Source: Aphrocallistes beatrix
Taxonomy: Eukaryota > Porifera > Hexactinellida > Sceptrulophora > Aphrocallistidae
DNA: 64,000 nucleotides
Reading direction: 5' to 3'
NCBI GenBank assembly: GCA_963281255.1
Contig: OY725495.1
Span: 3,348,001-3,412,000, forward strand
In this document: positions 10,627 to 21,589 of the stretch, one piece after another
Numbering within the stretch: the first letter of the stretch is position 1
Layout of the letters: the number at the start of each line of letters is the position of its first letter
Program-made: the position numbers and the translations under genes
The notes under the pieces: model-generated
Database searches by the model: none
What the model was told of the DNA's origin: nothing
The model's input: the letters and a program-made list of their open reading frames with translations, nothing else

Positions 10627-11637
10627 AGTACAAATTAATTTTAAAGTAAAGTTCTCTTGAAGATCAAAGTAGACCCAATTAGTGTTGAGAAAGGGCGTTG
10701 CAATTGATCGAATTCGATAGGTTTGCATTTGATCAACGGTAAGCGGAACTTTATGAATTTTCGTCCCCGGAATTTTTGTCTCATTAGAGACTAAAACAAA
10801 CGCACTAATATGTAAATAACGGAAAGTAAGGCTTTTTGGAGTGCAGTATGTTTGAAAAAAGGGTAAAATGGGGCATTTTGATTGAGAATTCAGGAGGTGC
10901 GAGAGGGGCATTTCAGGGGACGAAAATTCCAGGGACGAAAGTTCCCCCATTCCTTAGTTAATCAATTGCAAACCCTAGTTGATCAATTGCAAACCTTAGT
11001 TGATCAATTTACCGAATTTGATCAATTGCGAGCGTCTCGTTGAGATAATGACAAAATTTAATAAGGTTAGGAAACTTCATTGAATTAGGTTCCTGGAATT
11101 CTTCCGGACATAATAGCATTTGAAATTGCATAATTTAAATTTGCTCGAATTTGCGTTTTAGCCACCTGTTCTTCAAAAGATTTCACTCCATTTTGCAGAG
11201 TCCCTAATTTGTCCAATAAAATTAAATCGTTTGAATTTAATGCTTGCTGTAATTTAGTCCTGATTATCCAGAAAGTTCGAAACCTCACTATGATACTACT
11301 GTTATCAAATTCATCAAAGGAAACAATCGGTTCTTGACTGAAAATCTCGCAGATGACATTGAAATACCAATCTCGCACATAGAAAGTTGTGGAATAATAG
11401 AATTCATTTTCAGGGTTTGCAGAAACTAGCACCTGCAACTCTCCATTAACTCCGTTAATTTTGGAAATAATCAGAAAGAATTGACTAAGTGGGTCTCAAA
11501 ATTAAAAAGAGAAGATCTATTGAATGCACTATTGGTGATGACTTCACAAGGCATGATGAAGAGGGAGCTTCATTGCTTGTTGAACCGTTAAGAAGGCATA
11601 TTATCAGTACAGAAAGAGCTGATAAGAATTGATGCAT
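10627..11637 (-). pseudogene. Broken B-subfamily gene B4
   Basis: The start codon is complemented at 11635-11637 (reads MHQF where intact B genes read MYQF). Signal peptide, MPC motif and middle region are recognisable, but base losses relative to B1 (for example near 11487 and in the Cys-motif region near 11560) break the frame. A longer intact stretch covers about 11085-11438 (LQVLVSANPENEFYYSTT to the linker). The C-terminal domain is interrupted by about 370 bp of unrelated sequence at roughly 10690-11060, with only the WVYFDLQENFTLKLI part remaining at 10643-10685. Downstream of that, at about 10540-10620, is a copy of the B-gene upstream flank, so the 3' end is rearranged. It cannot encode a normal family member. 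Confidence 0.85.
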
Positions 11638-11639
11638 GC

Positions 11640-12013
11640 TAAGTTTAAGAGTTTAATTTAATTAATCGTCATTAATTTCACTAGCACATTAATATTAAAA
11701 ACACAAAATAAACATTAGCATTGTATTTTCAACCAAATATTAACTGTTTTTAAATGTGATTTTGTACAGTTTAATATCTTAGCATTCGATTTAAACTTTG
11801 CTATCGTAGTAATTAGATCTAATCCACCTGCAATGACTCAAGATAGAATTTGCTGAAGGGACATGTTTTTGTAATGAAATCGTTAAGTTATCTATGTAAA
11901 ATTTGTGTTTTTGTAGTAGATGTGCAATCTCTATATAGACAAAGTAATAACATTAACTTACAAATTGAATAATATGCAGCTTGCCCTATAAACATTTCAT
12001 GCAATTAAATCGT
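11640..12013. repeat. B-gene upstream flank copy
   Basis: Sequence including TTAGATCTAATCCACCTGCAA and CTGAAGGGACATGTTTTTG recurs upstream of every B locus (near 16620, 21740, 25620, 29190 and 37820). It marks the 5' side of B genes even where the gene itself is gone. Confidence 0.7.
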
Positions 12014-13189
12014 CATGACAGCTCAGAGTTGTACGCGAGCTCTGTGACAGCTTCTCCATCCATTTTCCCCGTAGTCTAGTTGTCTGATGGTAATTCTTCA
12101 TATCTCACTCAGTTTCCTTCTACAGCTCGTTATCCCACTCAAGCTCTGCACGGATCAATTTAGCCTCAGTTGTCTCCAGAATCGCTTCGAGTTCTTTAAT
12201 GAAAGATTTAGTGGAGCGATACTTAACTTCAAAGCTTCGTAGTTTTCATTTCATTTTAGAGCAGACGTGAGACTCTCTTTGAGGTAGAGAGGAACCTGTT
12301 CCCTACCCCCTCCTCCGTGCAGCTAGCCATCAGCTGATCCAGGTGAGACAACAGAGCAGCTTCTCTCTTTTGTAGCAGTTGGTGATATTTTGAGAACTTT
12401 TCTCTTATCTCTCACTGGTTCCATCTGACACAGTGGAATGCTTCACTCTGAGATCCATTCAAACTTGCCATTATAAGAACTAAAGTAATTCAAAATATCA
12501 AAATGCAAACTGTTTTTTTCAGTGCAGTTTCTATAGAGAGATGCCCTTGTGGCGTGTACAGCATACCACGTCTGTCGGTATGTATGTATCTCTGTACGCG
12601 CGCTACTGCGAAATTTAACTGCTTGATGTAAATTACGGAAGGAAGCTTTATTTAAAGGATTGCTCCCTCAAAAATAGGAGCGCTGCTCCGGCTTCCGTTC
12701 CTGTGATCCAAAATGAACGCAATCCAGCCTTCGCTCCTCAAAATAGCTCCTCTTTTTCTCTCTTAAAAGATCGCTCCTTTAATGCTCAGATTACAAGTTT
12801 GGAAAATTCAATCGTTCCACTACAGGGCTGGTGCCATCGGGGGTGTCCTGGTGTCCGCATAATGAGGTGCTTAGACACCCAAAATTTACTTACTTTATTG
12901 TATTTGAAGTTAATTGATAATATATATTATTTGGGTGTCCAGACACTCACTAAGCTGGTCATTGACTGGACACTTCTCAGGCCAAAATTGTTCCGGGAAC
13001 CAGGTTGGCACTGCCAACTTAGCAGCCAATTTGATCCGTGTGTCGTATTTTTATCGATTAATTAAGTTGGTGGAATAAATAGTTATTAGAACAATAGAAA
13101 TATAAGTAAACCTAGGACCCATACAATGTCATAGCTGGCCATTGACTTGAAAGGCTGGTTGTGGGCCCTGATCTAATGTTTACAGATCC

Positions 13190-13405
13190 TTACTATTAAA
13201 ACTCGATTAATGTGTATGTATATATGGGTCATTCCATGTGAAATCGACCAATTCGACCAACTGTTCCATGTCGAGCATCTCAGAAATTCTTGTAATTTTG
13301 CCTGTAAGTTTTGCATACTAGTGCATGATCATTTGTGCATTATCAGCTTGAACAAGTTACGATATGCTGGTAGTTGTCTGTATCAATTCCAGTAGGGAAC
13401 AATAA
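13190..13405. repeat. Unit II-specific insert with repeat ends
   Basis: It begins CTTACTATTAAAACTCGATTA, a string that recurs near 27547 and 31114, then GGTCATTCCATGTGAAATC, which resembles the repeat starting near 34145. It replaces the longer unit I segment at about 7550-8445 and is probably a nested repeat fragment. Confidence 0.45.
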
Positions 13406-13748
13406 GAGGCTTCCCCGCCCAAAATGGCTTAAACAGGAAATGACGCAACACATTCCTGGTATAGGTGGGGATATTTTCAAGAAATGCATTTTCTTTTTTG
13501 AATAAAATTTAAAACTAGCTAGGTAATACACGTATTTGTTTAATTGATTATACACCGCAAACCTAAATACATTCATAATTAGTGACTACTTTATACAAAA
13601 TCAAAATACAACACAAGTTACAATCCTTGTTGAAAGTCTACACTTCAACCTAGTCAAATATCAATATATTGGGGACTGCGAAGAGAAATAATAAAACAAT
13701 ATTAGAATATCTAAGAGGAAATAAAGTTACAACAAGGTGCGAGAATAA

Positions 13749-14639
13749 CTAAATCCAATCCAGCGTCACAAACATAAAGTGGAGATCCCTATTTAAAGTA
13801 TTGTAACCATCCATTCTAACATAGCTTATATTTACTGGTTGTGAGAGTTTCAACTCTTGAATAGATTGTCCACTCTTCTGAACCGCTACATCCATCCAAT
13901 TTACATTATCAAGCGATACCTCTACGCTGTAAGTATAAGTACGACTATCTAAGTCATACAATCGAAAACGGATCAAATTAATAGTGAAGACTCCTCCCAA
14001 ATGAAAATTAAACCAATTTCCTGCAACTACCCAGCAGTATCTATCACCTGTAGGAATTCTTATTGGATTTGGGGATTGACAATCTGTGCTATTTCCTGAA
14101 TAAGCAGAGTTTGAAATAGCATATTTGAGCTTCATTTGCATTTCTAATTTCGCAATAGCTTGCCATGAAGGCATCTTATCAACAACTTTTTGCAATTCAG
14201 CCACCTTTTCAATAAGAAGATCTTGTAGACGATCTTCATCTTTTTTTTTGTAGGCAATAAATGACGGAAAATTTTGAAAATTTACATCTATTGTTTCTTG
14301 ATTATTTTCAGTAATGATCGGAGTGTCAGTCAATATCTTACAGAGTGTGCTAAAAGGCCATTTCTCGACATCAACTCTGGCTGAATACACAAAGCTCTCA
14401 GTATCATCTAAGGACACAGTAGTTAGGAAATGTCCCTGTATCCCGTTGAGTAGCGTGGTAATCCTATACTCCTTGTAGGAAGCTGTGTATGCTCTGATTA
14501 GAGATGTCTTATTGATGCTAGGATCAGACACGAAACACGGCATTAGGCAGGTAGAGCATTCGTCAATGTTTTGGGCGTGAACTCGATTAGAATAACATAC
14601 TGTAGTAGCGAGTAATAGTGCAAGTAAGGATTGAAACAT
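13749..14639 (-). CDS. Secreted MPC-motif / discoidin-like protein A2
   Basis: Complete single-exon gene of 296 residues, tandem paralogue of A1 with the same architecture: signal peptide (1-22), CSTCLMPC at 28-35, conserved middle with Cys100, helical linker, and C-terminal F5/8C-like domain from Cys187 with a second Cys at 202. The first 105 residues differ from A1 at only two sites (19 and 93). The linker has about 14 changes, and the C-terminal domain changes cluster just before Cys187 (NSTD versus KAIT), just after YCW (VVAG versus TATG) and in the late loop NTLNRD versus NTADTN. It is expected to be secreted; ligand unknown. A TATA box lies about 60 bp upstream. Confidence 0.9.
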   Translation of the reverse strand: MFQSLLALLLATTVCYSNRVHAQNIDECSTCLMPCFVSDPSINKTSLIRAYTASYKEYRITTLLNGIQGHFLTTVSLDDTESFVYSARVDVEKWPFSTLCKILTDTPIITENNQETIDVNFQNFPSFIAYKKKDEDRLQDLLIEKVAELQKVVDKMPSWQAIAKLEMQMKLKYAISNSAYSGNSTDCQSPNPIRIPTGDRYCWVVAGNWFNFHLGGVFTINLIRFRLYDLDSRTYTYSVEVSLDNVNWMDVAVQKSGQSIQELKLSQPVNISYVRMDGYNTLNRDLHFMFVTLDWI

Positions 14640-14694
14640 ATTACTTTGTAGACTAATTGAATAGCAGAAATGATATTAACTGATTTTTAGTGTT

Positions 14695-14705
14695 CTTTTT
14701 ATACT
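14695..14705 (-). promoter_or_regulatory. TATA box of A2
   Basis: AGTATAAAAAG on the minus strand, about 60 bp upstream of the start codon and conserved with A1. The spacing is shorter than at A1 because part of the leader is deleted. Confidence 0.65.
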
Positions 14706-14950
14706 ATTATAGTGGACCTATGATCCTATATAGTACTATAGGTGAACATTGTAGGATTTTATTTGAGAGAGTTCTCCAAATTAAAAAATTGACAGGAATA
14801 TTTGGGGTCCTCCATATTTAGGGGGACCTCTCATTTATGCAAATGTGGTTTCATATTTGGGGATCCCAAATTTTTTGGCGACATATTTAAATTTAAATTG
14901 GGTGCTACCTCTCAATGAGTTGGATGATTGAAATTGGTCACTTAGAACCC

Positions 14951-15458
14951 CAGTTATCTTTTCTTTGGTATACTAAATGCAAGAAGTGTTCAATATAGAT
15001 CTCTCAACAAAATTATCTTAATTTATTATGCTTACGTCAATGATGATACAGCAATAGTTATAAATGGCTAATAGAGTTAAAGTGATAAGAAATAGATTTA
15101 AAAAACGTTGTAGAAAGTGTTCAGTGTAGATGAAAAAGCCCCAATACTGTAGAAAAAACCCTCACAGATTGGCTGTAAGTGTGCTTCCTCATTCCTTGGA
15201 TGATAACACAATACATGTCATCCAAGGAATTTAGAAGCACACTTCTATTCCGTCTGCGAGGGTTTTTACTAATAATTAAATTAAAAAATACATCTTTGAT
15301 CAATTTTTACATCAATTAAAGTTTGTAGGATGAAAATTGTGGATGTGAGATTTGTTGTGTCATCATGATGATGTCAGCATAATTAATCAAGATAATTTTG
15401 TTGAGACATCTGATATTGAACACATCTTGCATTTAGTATACCAAAGAAAAGATAACTG
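14951..15458. mobile_element. Whole-element foldback transposon, copy 2
   Basis: Orthologous to the copy at 10018-10526, with the same CAGTTATCTTTTCTTTGGTA ends and inner arms. Small deletions distinguish the two. No coding capacity. Confidence 0.75.
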
Positions 15459-15539
15459 GCAAACTACTATGCGGAACTTAAGTAATTAGATCTATTCCAC
15501 ATCTGCAGTGACTCAAGATATAATTTGCTGAAGGGACAT

Positions 15540-16456
15540 GTTTTTGTAATCAAAGTACAAATTAATTTTAAAGTAAAGTTCTCTTGAAGATCAAAGTAGA
15601 CCCAATTAGTGTTGAGAAAGGGCGTTGCAATTGATCGAATTTGATAGGTTTGCAATTGATCAACAATAGAAGTTAAATTGTATTGACATTAACAATTGAT
15701 CAACAATAGAAGTTAAATTGTATTGACATTAACAATTGATCCACTAAAGTTTGCATTTGATCAACGGTAAGCGGAACTTTATGAATTCTCGCCCCCGAAA
15801 TTTTTGTCTCATTAGAGACTAAAACAAACGCACTAATATGTAACGGAAAGTAAGGCTTTTTGGAGTGGAATATGTTTGAAAAAAGGGTAAGTTAATCAAT
15901 TGCAAACCCTAGTTGATCAATTGCGAGCGTCTCGTTGAGATAATGACAAAATTTAATAAGGTTAGGAAACTTTATTGAATTAGGTTCCTGGCATTCCCAG
16001 TTACTTCCGGACATAATAACATTTGAAATTGAATAATTTAAATTTGCTCGCATTTGCGTTTTAGCCACCTGTTCTTCAAAAGATTTCACTCCATTTTGCA
16101 GAGTCTCTAATTTGTTCAAAACAAATAGATCGTTTGAATTCATTGCTTTCTTTATTTTACCCCTGATTATCCAGAAGTTCGAAACTTCACTGTGATACTA
16201 CTGTTATCAAATTCTTCAAAGGAAACAGTCGGCTCTTGACTGAAAATCTCCCAAATCTCCAATTAACTCCGTTAAGTTTGAAAATAATCAGAAAGGAATT
16301 GACTAAGTGGGTCTCAATATGAAAAAGAGAAGATCTATTGAATGCACTATTGGTGCTGACTTCACAAGGCATGATGCAAGAGGGAGTTTCATTGCTTGTT
16401 GCACCGTTAAGAAGGCATATTATCAGTACAGAAAGAGCTGATAAGAATTGATACAT
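15540..16456 (-). pseudogene. Broken B-subfamily gene B5
   Basis: The start at 16454-16456 and the signal peptide plus CIMPC motif (first 65 or so codons) are intact and nearly identical to B1. A deletion near 16255-16270 removes the LQVLVS to RDWYF segment and breaks the frame. The linker (NSNDLFVLNKLETLQNGVKS) survives at about 15990-16143. As in B4, the C-terminal domain is split by foreign sequence, here including a direct repeat of a unit starting CAATTGATCAACAATAGAAG (near 15652 and 15694). Shared disruption of the C-terminal domain in B4 and B5 shows the break predates duplication of the module; the N-terminal lesions differ. Confidence 0.85.
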
Positions 16457-16948
16457 GCTAAGTTTAAGAGTTTAATTTAATAAATATGTGATTAATTTTG
16501 CTAGCACATACATATTAAAAACACAAAATAAATATTAATATTGTATTTTTAACCAAATATTAACTGTTTTTGAATATGATTTTGTACAGTTTAATATCTT
16601 AGCATTCGATTTAAACTTTGCTATCTTAAGTAATTAGATCTATTCCACCTGCAATGACTTAAGATAGAATTTGCTGAAGGGACGTGTTTTGCAATGAAAT
16701 TATTAAGTCATCTATATATGTAAAATTTGTGTTTTTGTAGATGTGTAATCTCTATACGTATGAACAAAGCAATAACAATAACTCACAAATAGGATAATAT
16801 GTAGCTTCCCCTATAAACATTTCATACACTTAAATCCATAAATACTAGCATTCAGTGGAGTTTGCCTACTAGCAACTCCCTATTACACTCTCATAACAGC
16901 AAATCGAAAATTTAGCTCGCGCGCTCTGCGTCCTTGTAGATGTTTATA

Positions 16949-17356
16949 CTATATTTCCCTGAAAATCATAGAATATGCTAAACAATACAAAGATTTATAC
17001 TTGATAATGACAAAATTGCTATTAGAATCATCGAGTGAAACTGCTGGTCGTTGATTGACGAGAGCGAAAAGTTCATCGAAATACCATTTGGACACAGCTA
17101 CCTTTACTGCGTAGTTTTTAGTTCTATCAGAATGAGTTATGGTAATTTTCAAAATGGCAGTTTTCCCGATTAACTCTGTTTGTACGAGAAATCCATCAAC
17201 GGTGTTCATAATAAGACGGTTGATGGAAAGGATGGAATAGTCTGATTGATTACATGGCATGCGACAATTGGGTACCTGCTCACCTGTATTATCTATACAA
17301 ATACAAGTAGACAAAATTGTAGAAATAATCAATAAAAGAAAACAAAGAGAATGCAT
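16949..17356 (-). pseudogene. 3'-truncated C-subfamily gene C2
   Basis: The open frame encodes 135 residues beginning MHSLCFLLLIISTILSTCIC. It is about 90% like C1 through the signal peptide, the NCRMPC motif and the middle region (VSKWYFDELFALVNQRPAVS). Near 16990 homology stops and the frame runs into a copy of the B upstream flank, so the linker and whole discoidin-like domain are missing. It could still make a short secreted fragment, but I treat it as a truncated pseudogene. The C-type TATA box (TTATAAATAC) is preserved at 17424-17433. Confidence 0.8.
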
Positions 17357-17894
17357 GATTACTGTTAGTAGTAGTTATTGAAGTTTAGAGACATCAGATA
17401 GTACAACTAACTCCGTTTCTGTTGTATTTATAATCATTTTATCCTACATCCAGTAGCTTTTTCTAATGAATCATACTTAAAAGCAAGTTGAAGCTTCCAA
17501 AAGAACAAGTGTTAAAATGATAAAAGTTTAATTATCAAATATTAAGGGAAATATGACGACAAGAGATATATTATTACTTGTATAAAAGTATGAACTACGT
17601 ACATACAATTCTATTTACATACAAAGTGAGATTATAAATTTTTAGTAGCCGAATGTGGTTTGTAGGGCATTAGTTGATCGTGAAAAGATATGATTCCGAT
17701 CATTTTGTGATTTACAGTACATCCGTATATGTACATTGGAATATTTATATAGAACTCAGTTCTATGGAACCGAACTGGAATAAACGGTATTTAGAAACCA
17801 TCCATAAAGGGGGTGGAAAATGATTTTATACATAAAGCAAAAATCCTATCGTTCCATGGAAATAAAGAAAACAGCTCTGTTCTCGCCTATAGCT

Positions 17895-18095
17895 CGCTAT
17901 GTACTAGAAATCCTTCAACGGAGTTTGTATACGGTTGATGGAAAAGATGAAATATTTTGAGTTTTGAGAGTCCACATGTCGTGAGACAATTGAACACTCT
18001 TTCATTTAACTATCCTATAGAAACAAATAGAAAACAATATTGTACAAATGGTTAATTAATAAAAGAAAACAAAGAGAAGAATGCACGATATTAAT
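17895..18095 (-). pseudogene. Relic 5' end of a C-subfamily gene (C3)
   Basis: Shows degraded homology to the first 65 codons of C1. AATAAAAGAAAACAAAGAGAA just before 18090 matches the signal-peptide region, and GTACTAGAAATCCTTCAACG at 17900 matches the VDGFLVQTEL segment. Several indels destroy the frame. Upstream flank of C type continues to about 18590. Confidence 0.7.
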
Positions 18096-18590
18096 AACCT
18101 GCAATGCCTTTGGGGTCAAAGGTATAAATAGAAATGACCCCATTTTCATTTTCACTTTCAGTTCACTTTCAATTTACTTTCACTTTCACTATGGGCATGC
18201 AAGGGTTTAATTACACTCATCATTCATCAAGATTCACGACATTACACATATATACCTACCATTTCTGTGCATTTTAAAATATATATTTCATGCTCACGGT
18301 GTACTTGTGCCTATAATAGCATTTTAGAATGATTTCTATTTAAAATGCTAGGAGACGCTTTCAAGGAAATAAAATCATAAAAGTATAATTAGTTGTATTT
18401 TTAAATTGATCAGACAAGAATACAAGTATGATGAGGAGTATAGAAATATATTATCAAGTATTAACCATTGCAAAGGATGATTTCAACTTGAGATGATTAG
18501 GTGCTCAACTACACACAATTCTCATCATATACTAAAATAAAATATTCGAAAGCTAATCCCTCACAAATAAGGAGAGATAGAGCGGACTGT

Positions 18591-19824
18591 TATATAAGGT
18601 CTATTCACCAACTGCGAGATCCGTGATCATGGATTAATGAATGGCCATCGAATATACATACAACATATCGTGAAAGCATTATCCATGCATAATAGACCTT
18701 GAATGTATTTCAAGCATATATAAACATGGTATCAAAAGTATGCATATTCGTCGAGAAAATCATGATTAGTCATCACTCATCATCCTGTTGCGCAATAAGC
18801 TATGTTTCATTTTCTGAACTGTTTTAAACATACTTTGAAGCATTATTTACAAAAAATTTTCCGAATATGAACTTATTCGATAGGAAATAGGTTACTTCCT
18901 ATTCAGTAATAATACAAATTGTATGCCTAAATTCGATGGTTTTTGAGTTAAGGGTCAATTTAAAGTAGCATGACAAAGTTTATAAATTGACCCATATCTC
19001 AAGAACCATCGAATTTAGGGATACAAGTTGTATTATAACTGAATAGGAAGTAGCCTATTACCTATTGAATAAGTACATATTTGAATGCCTAGAGGCTATA
19101 GTTTTTACGATATAACGTCAAATGACCAAAATGTTTTTTATATTAACACAGGAATGTATCAGCATTTCATAAAAATTTTCGAATCAATCCATCTTCAGCT
19201 TTGTTTTACCGGAAAATTTGATGTTAATAATGCTTCAAAGTATGGTTGAAACAGTTCAGAAAATGAACGATTTGATACAAACATACTAGTAGCTTATTGC
19301 ACAACAAGATTAATCATGATTTTCTCAATGAATATGCATACTTTTGATACCATGTTTGTATATGCTAATACAGTATACCCTCGCTAATCCGAACATCTCT
19401 GTTCCAAACATCGAAAAAATCGTTCGGATTAGTGAATTTGTTCCGATTAGTGAAATAACACTAATTCAATAGGGCATTAATTATAATAAATTTGCAATGT
19501 TAGAATATCAAGGATATTATTTCGCTATGATTGCCTATTTAACGAGGTTTCTCAATCTTATTGATATATTTAAGTTTATAAACGTTCATTCAAAGCATAG
19601 AGGCGAATAAAATTATATTTTGGGTGTTCGAATTTTAAGAATGAAGTGTTCGGATTAGCGAGGGTTCGGATTGGCGAGGTTCGGACTATCGAGGGTGTAC
19701 TGTAATATATTTTTGAAGTCTACTATGCATAGATAATGCTCTTAAGATATGTTGTATGTATATTCGATGGTCTTCTATTAATCCATGGTCTCGGTTCTCG
19801 AAGTTGGTGAATAGACCTTATATA
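18591..19824. mobile_element. Large foldback element with long inverted arms
   Basis: Ends TATATAAGGTCTATTCACCA and its complement are at 18591 and 19824. The arms match for hundreds of bases: CATGGTATCAAAAGTATGCA at about 18726 mirrors TGCATACTTTTGATACCATG at about 19335, and the centre near 18960-19020 folds on itself. No open frame is preserved. The related site near 43150 in the duplicated C flank lacks the element. A second, nested element occupies 19371-19702. Confidence 0.78.
19371..19702. mobile_element. pogo/Tigger-like MITE nested in the foldback
   Basis: Terminal repeats CAGTATACCCTCGCTAATCC and, at the right end, the complement of CAGTACACCCTCGATAGTCC, flanked by TA on both sides. 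The CAGTA-ACCCTCG-TAATCCGAAC pattern and TA target are typical of pogo/Tigger-type elements. At 332 bp it has no transposase. Its position interrupts one arm of the host foldback, so it is younger. Confidence 0.78.
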
Positions 19825-20241
19825 ACTTTTTATATATTATGTAGATTCCGAATTTTGCAATTTGAAAATAATAATGTGAATATTTTAAAATAGTGATATG
19901 TACATATTCTCACACCTTTTGAAAAAATCTTATTTTAATTAAGCTAAAAGCAAGCTCCCGACGGCTAATATACTTATAGGGTATTTCAGTGTATATATTT
20001 CAAATTTCACACTTAAAATGCTCAAAAATAAGTATTTCCCGTTGTATTATGATATTCACATTTCTTCGAGTCATTTACTCCTTATAGAAAGCTGCGTAGG
20101 CTCTGATTAGAGATGTCCTATTGATGATCAGACACGAAACACGACATTAGACAAGTGGAGCATTCGTCGATGTTTTAGGCGTAAACTCGCTTGGAATAAA
20201 ATGCTGTAGTCGTGAGTATTAGTGCAAGCAATGCTTGAAAC

Positions 20242-21404
20242 TAGAGATGCACCGGATATCCGGTTTATATCCGGTATCCGGCCATTTTCGTTGATTTACC
20301 GGATATCCGGTCCGGCCGGATAATAATAAGTATCCGGCCGGATATTAATATATTGACAAAATTCAAGAATTAATGAAATACTACAGTAACAAACTCAAAT
20401 TATACACTGTGCTGTAACAAACTTATCGAGACTAATAATGAAAATCTAATAATCCTAAATTTTTCTGGATAAAGAGAAGACATTTCCTTTTTCTGGTAAC
20501 AATTTGTTACGCTTTTCTTCAAATACAATTCCAGCACTACTAAATAATATTTCACAATAAACTGAACTAGGTGGAGTGCCTAAATATTTAATCGCAACCC
20601 CAACTAAGTTTGGATATGACAAAGCATTTTCTTTCCACCATAGTAATGAGTTATAAGATATTGATTCCATAGCGGGGTTGTACTATAGTTTTTTGGAGTT
20701 TTACCTCTGACATAGCCTACTATGTATAAGGCCTAAGAGTAACTTAACCAGGGATGCGGTAGAAGATGAATGAAGAAATACATGAGCTGTCTTAAATCAT
20801 TAACAAAGCACAATAGAGCTTAGGAATATATTACCAGCATATATAAATATGGTGTCAAAGCACCCAAATCCGTTGTTGAAATTTAGATTAGTCATCAAAT
20901 GATTGCGCAACAGGCTATATTTGGGTCAAATTTAGTGATTTTCAGAGGTCGTTTAAGGGCACTTCTAAGTGTTTTTATTATAAGGTTTTTTGCATAGAAC
21001 TGAGAAGTGAATGTGTTAATACGAAAAATTTGGATTTTTTCATGGAATGTTCTTACATTCCAGTGTTGCTATGGAAACGTGTTTTGGTCAATTGGGGCTA
21101 TATCTTGAAAACAGCGATAGCTAGACATTCAAATATAATCCCATTTGATTGCAAATAGGCTACTTCCTATTAAGCTATAATACAATTTCTGTGTCTAAAT
21201 TCAATGGTTTACGAGATACTCGACAAATTACCAATAGTGACCAATATGATAAATTGTCTAATAACTCGTAAATTAGTTACTTTATAATACCTATGTATTA
21301 TTCATAGTTAAAATACATTGTGGTTCAATAAAAAGTTTTCAGTGGGTAACCAATAATATCCGGTATCCGGCCGGATAGGTAATTTTCCTACCGGTGCATC
21401 TCTA
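20242..21404. mobile_element. hAT transposon remnant, 1163 bp
   Basis: Terminal inverted repeats TAGAGATGCACCGG and CCGGTGCATCTCTA, with a perfect 8-bp target duplication CTTGAAAC at 20234-20241 and 21405-21412. Subterminal ATCCGG/CCGGAT motifs are repeated at both ends, likely transposase-binding sites. On the minus strand only the last part of the transposase remains (20455-20670). The interior from about 20725 to 21340 resembles the foldback family at 34990-35660, so a second element is nested inside. Confidence 0.88.
20455..20670 (-). pseudogene. hAT transposase C-terminal dimerisation domain fragment
   Basis: The 71-residue frame contains LLWWKENALSYPNLVGVAIK followed by SSAGIVFEEKRNKLLPE, the characteristic hAT dimerisation-domain order (WW, then the FSSAG motif, then KRN.L.PE). 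The catalytic core is absent, so the element is not autonomous. It lies wholly inside the hAT remnant. Confidence 0.85.
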
Positions 21405-21589
21405 CTTGAAACATGTTTTGTAGACTTTGAGAATACTGGAGTGTAGACTAATTGGATTCCAAAAATGATATTAACTGATTTTTAGTGTAAGTCTTATATT
21501 ATTATATAGGATATAGTATTATCTTATATAATAGTATATGTATTTGAGGACCTTCTCCAAATTGAAAAATTCCTACCAGAATGCAAGAA

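Larger units (their letters stand above)
6186..12013. repeat. Segmental duplication, unit I (A1 + B4 module)
   Basis: From CATGACAGC at 6186 the sequence runs parallel to the block starting at 12014: the non-coding leader, the A gene, the foldback element, the broken B gene and the B upstream flank occur in the same order and orientation. Unit I is longer. It has a hAT-type MITE at 7158-7377 that unit II lacks, and extra sequence at about 7550-8445. Copies differ by scattered substitutions and small indels, so this duplication is older than the one at 24.6-31.8 kb. Confidence 0.85.
12014..16870. repeat. Segmental duplication, unit II (A2 + B5 module)
   Basis: Second copy of the module described at 6186-12013, same orientation. 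It carries an intact A gene, a foldback element and a broken B gene, and continues past the end of unit I into two broken C genes. The 12014 leader contains a short extra segment (GAGTTGTACGCGAGCTCTG) missing from unit I. Confidence 0.85.
20082..21500 (-). pseudogene. Relic of an A-subfamily gene (A3), split by a hAT insertion
   Basis: Positions 20082-20241 match the first 60 or so codons of A1/A2 on the minus strand, including the segments coding RAYTASYKE and ECSTCLMPC, with indels and substitutions that break the frame. The hAT element at 20242-21404 inserted just inside the start codon. The remaining start codon and promoter (TTTTGTAGACTTTGAGAATA, TTAACTGATTTTTAGTG) continue at 21405-21500. 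Sequence 3' of the N-terminal fragment (below 20082) is not family-like. Confidence 0.8.

Noticed and set aside
15650-15735. CRISPR-like direct repeats (CAATTGATCAACAATAGAAG twice)
   Set aside because: Only two copies without regular spacers, inside a eukaryotic pseudogene; a simple local duplication.
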